A stretch of DNA of 5,741 nt. Source: Anaerolineales bacterium Chloro_02 (GTDB lineage: Bacteria; Chloroflexota; Anaerolineae; Anaerolineales; Anaerolineaceae). Shown here piece after piece: positions 4,958 to 5,741 of this stretch. The position numbers and the translations under genes were made by a program. The DNA lies in assembly GCA_001603765.1 (NCBI GenBank), contig LUZV01000213.1, positions 1 through 5,741 on the forward strand, in the 5' to 3' direction. The notes beneath the pieces are model-generated. The model saw nothing but the letters and a program-made list of their open reading frames with translations. It did no database searches and was not told the DNA's origin. How positions within the stretch are numbered: position 1 is the first letter of the stretch; every line of letters starts with the position of its first letter.

Positions 4958-5741
4958 TTATGGGGCGGAGATTGGAAAAGCCGCCTCACAGGTGAAGCCC
5001 TGAGGGGCAAATAGCGTCTCGTAACTGTTCATGTCAAAATAGAGTGTGACAGCCTGAGGAATCTGGGCATATTCAATGCGGTAAGGGTCAACGATCACGC
5101 CCTGCGCGTTAAATTGAGGAAGCTGGCGGGTAAAAAAGACTTCTTCATTATTGGGTCCGCGTAAGGTAAGAAGGTAATTCTCCTGGCGGGTGCGACCGTC
5201 GTAGAGGTTGGTATTGCCGGTGCGAATGGGGTTTTCGGGACTGTAGCCGTAGGTACTGTCCTGGGCGATGTCGCAATACATCAGTTGAGACGCTTCGAGG
5301 AAGTGCACAGACTGCTGCAGCCGATCTAAGATTGGCGCGCCTGAATGCTCCCAAAGAGCGGCGGAGTCATCCGAAGTGGCAAGCCCAAACATGGAAAAGC
5401 AGCGCTGATTAACCTGGATAACCTGCAGTGCGCCGATGGAGGTCTGGTTGAAGACCTTCGCTTGCAGCTGGACCCGCAGCGCGGTTCCTGATTGGGTGGC
5501 GAGCGGTGAAGATACACTGACCTGCAGGTTGGATATATCCGCTGCCATTTTTTGGACAATGGTGTCAAGGCAGGCTTGCGTCGTGGAACCCTCGGGGGCA
5601 GGTTCACTCGTCAGGCTAAAAAAGAGGGTTTCTTCCGCATTGCTGAGCGTGACCAAAGGGCTCTTGATGTGAACAGAAAGCGGAACGCCGCTTTCATCCC
5701 AGGTTGTGACAGGCACAAAAGAATACATCCCGGATGAAACC
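4958..5741 (-). CDS. Unrecognised protein, probably exported, 5' end outside the window
   Basis: An open frame of 260 codons runs to the right edge without a stop. The first ATG (5728) has no ribosome binding site and in-frame codons continue above it, so the real start, and any signal peptide, is probably outside. I do not recognise the family with confidence. Counting from that ATG, residues 1-145 alternate beta-like strands with a helix (SGAPILDRLQQSVHFL, 129-144), a layout reminiscent of PsbP/DcrB-like lipoproteins. Residues 150-256 include YGYSPENPIRTG (160-171) and RQENYLLTLRGPNNEEVFFTR (181-201), which look like a separate beta-rich domain. Four Cys (53, 110, 152, 247) could form disulfides. 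The stop is 7 bases from the transporter start, so the two are likely co-transcribed and may cooperate. A secreted or lipid-anchored protein is inference. Confidence 0.7.
   Translation of the reverse strand, partial: VSSGMYSFVPVTTWDESGVPLSVHIKSPLVTLSNAEETLFFSLTSEPAPEGSTTQACLDTIVQKMAADISNLQVSVSSPLATQSGTALRVQLQAKVFNQTSIGALQVIQVNQRCFSMFGLATSDDSAALWEHSGAPILDRLQQSVHFLEASQLMYCDIAQDSTYGYSPENPIRTGNTNLYDGRTRQENYLLTLRGPNNEEVFFTRQLPQFNAQGVIVDPYRIEYAQIPQAVTLYFDMNSYETLFAPQGFTCEAAFPISAP

Overview
The window has about 50-55% GC by eye and carries six recognisable protein-coding genes on both strands, plus a few bases of a seventh at the left edge. The mix is a VanZ-like membrane protein, a SixA-like phosphatase, a GT28 glycolipid-type glycosyltransferase, a small LuxR-type regulator and an MFS transporter. 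Together with the general protein style it would fit a free-living bacterium such as Chloroflexota (Anaerolineae). That taxonomic guess is inference only; no rRNA or marker gene is present.

Layout. At the left edge (bases 1-25, minus strand) a gene appears to begin and run out of the window. A VanZ-family membrane protein (121-798, minus) is divergent from a SixA-like histidine phosphatase (959-1555, plus) that ends in a striking Lys/Asp-only tail. A possible terminator follows, then a roughly 400-base non-coding stretch with a candidate promoter. Next comes a GT28/MGDG-synthase-type glycosyltransferase (1954-3132, plus). It converges, with only 11 bases between, on a small LuxR-type regulator (3144-3572, minus).

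The regulator has the clearest promoter of the window: TTGACA, 17 bases, GATAAT. Inverted repeats overlap its -10 box and start point, suggesting an operator and perhaps autoregulation. To the right, an MFS efflux-type transporter (3745-4950, minus) lies 7 bases downstream of an unrecognised, Cys-containing protein whose 5' end is outside the window (4958-5741, minus). These two look like one operon, and the regulator lies downstream of it on the same strand behind its own promoter.

How the genes work together is uncertain. VanZ, the glycosyltransferase and the transporter all point to the cell envelope, and the regulator could control itself or neighbours. I see no CRISPR array, insertion sequence, tRNA, rRNA, phage gene or toxin-antitoxin pair. 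I do not see a convincing new multi-gene system. The observations most worth checking are the phosphatase tail, the operator-like palindromes before the LuxR-type gene, and the unrecognised transporter partner.
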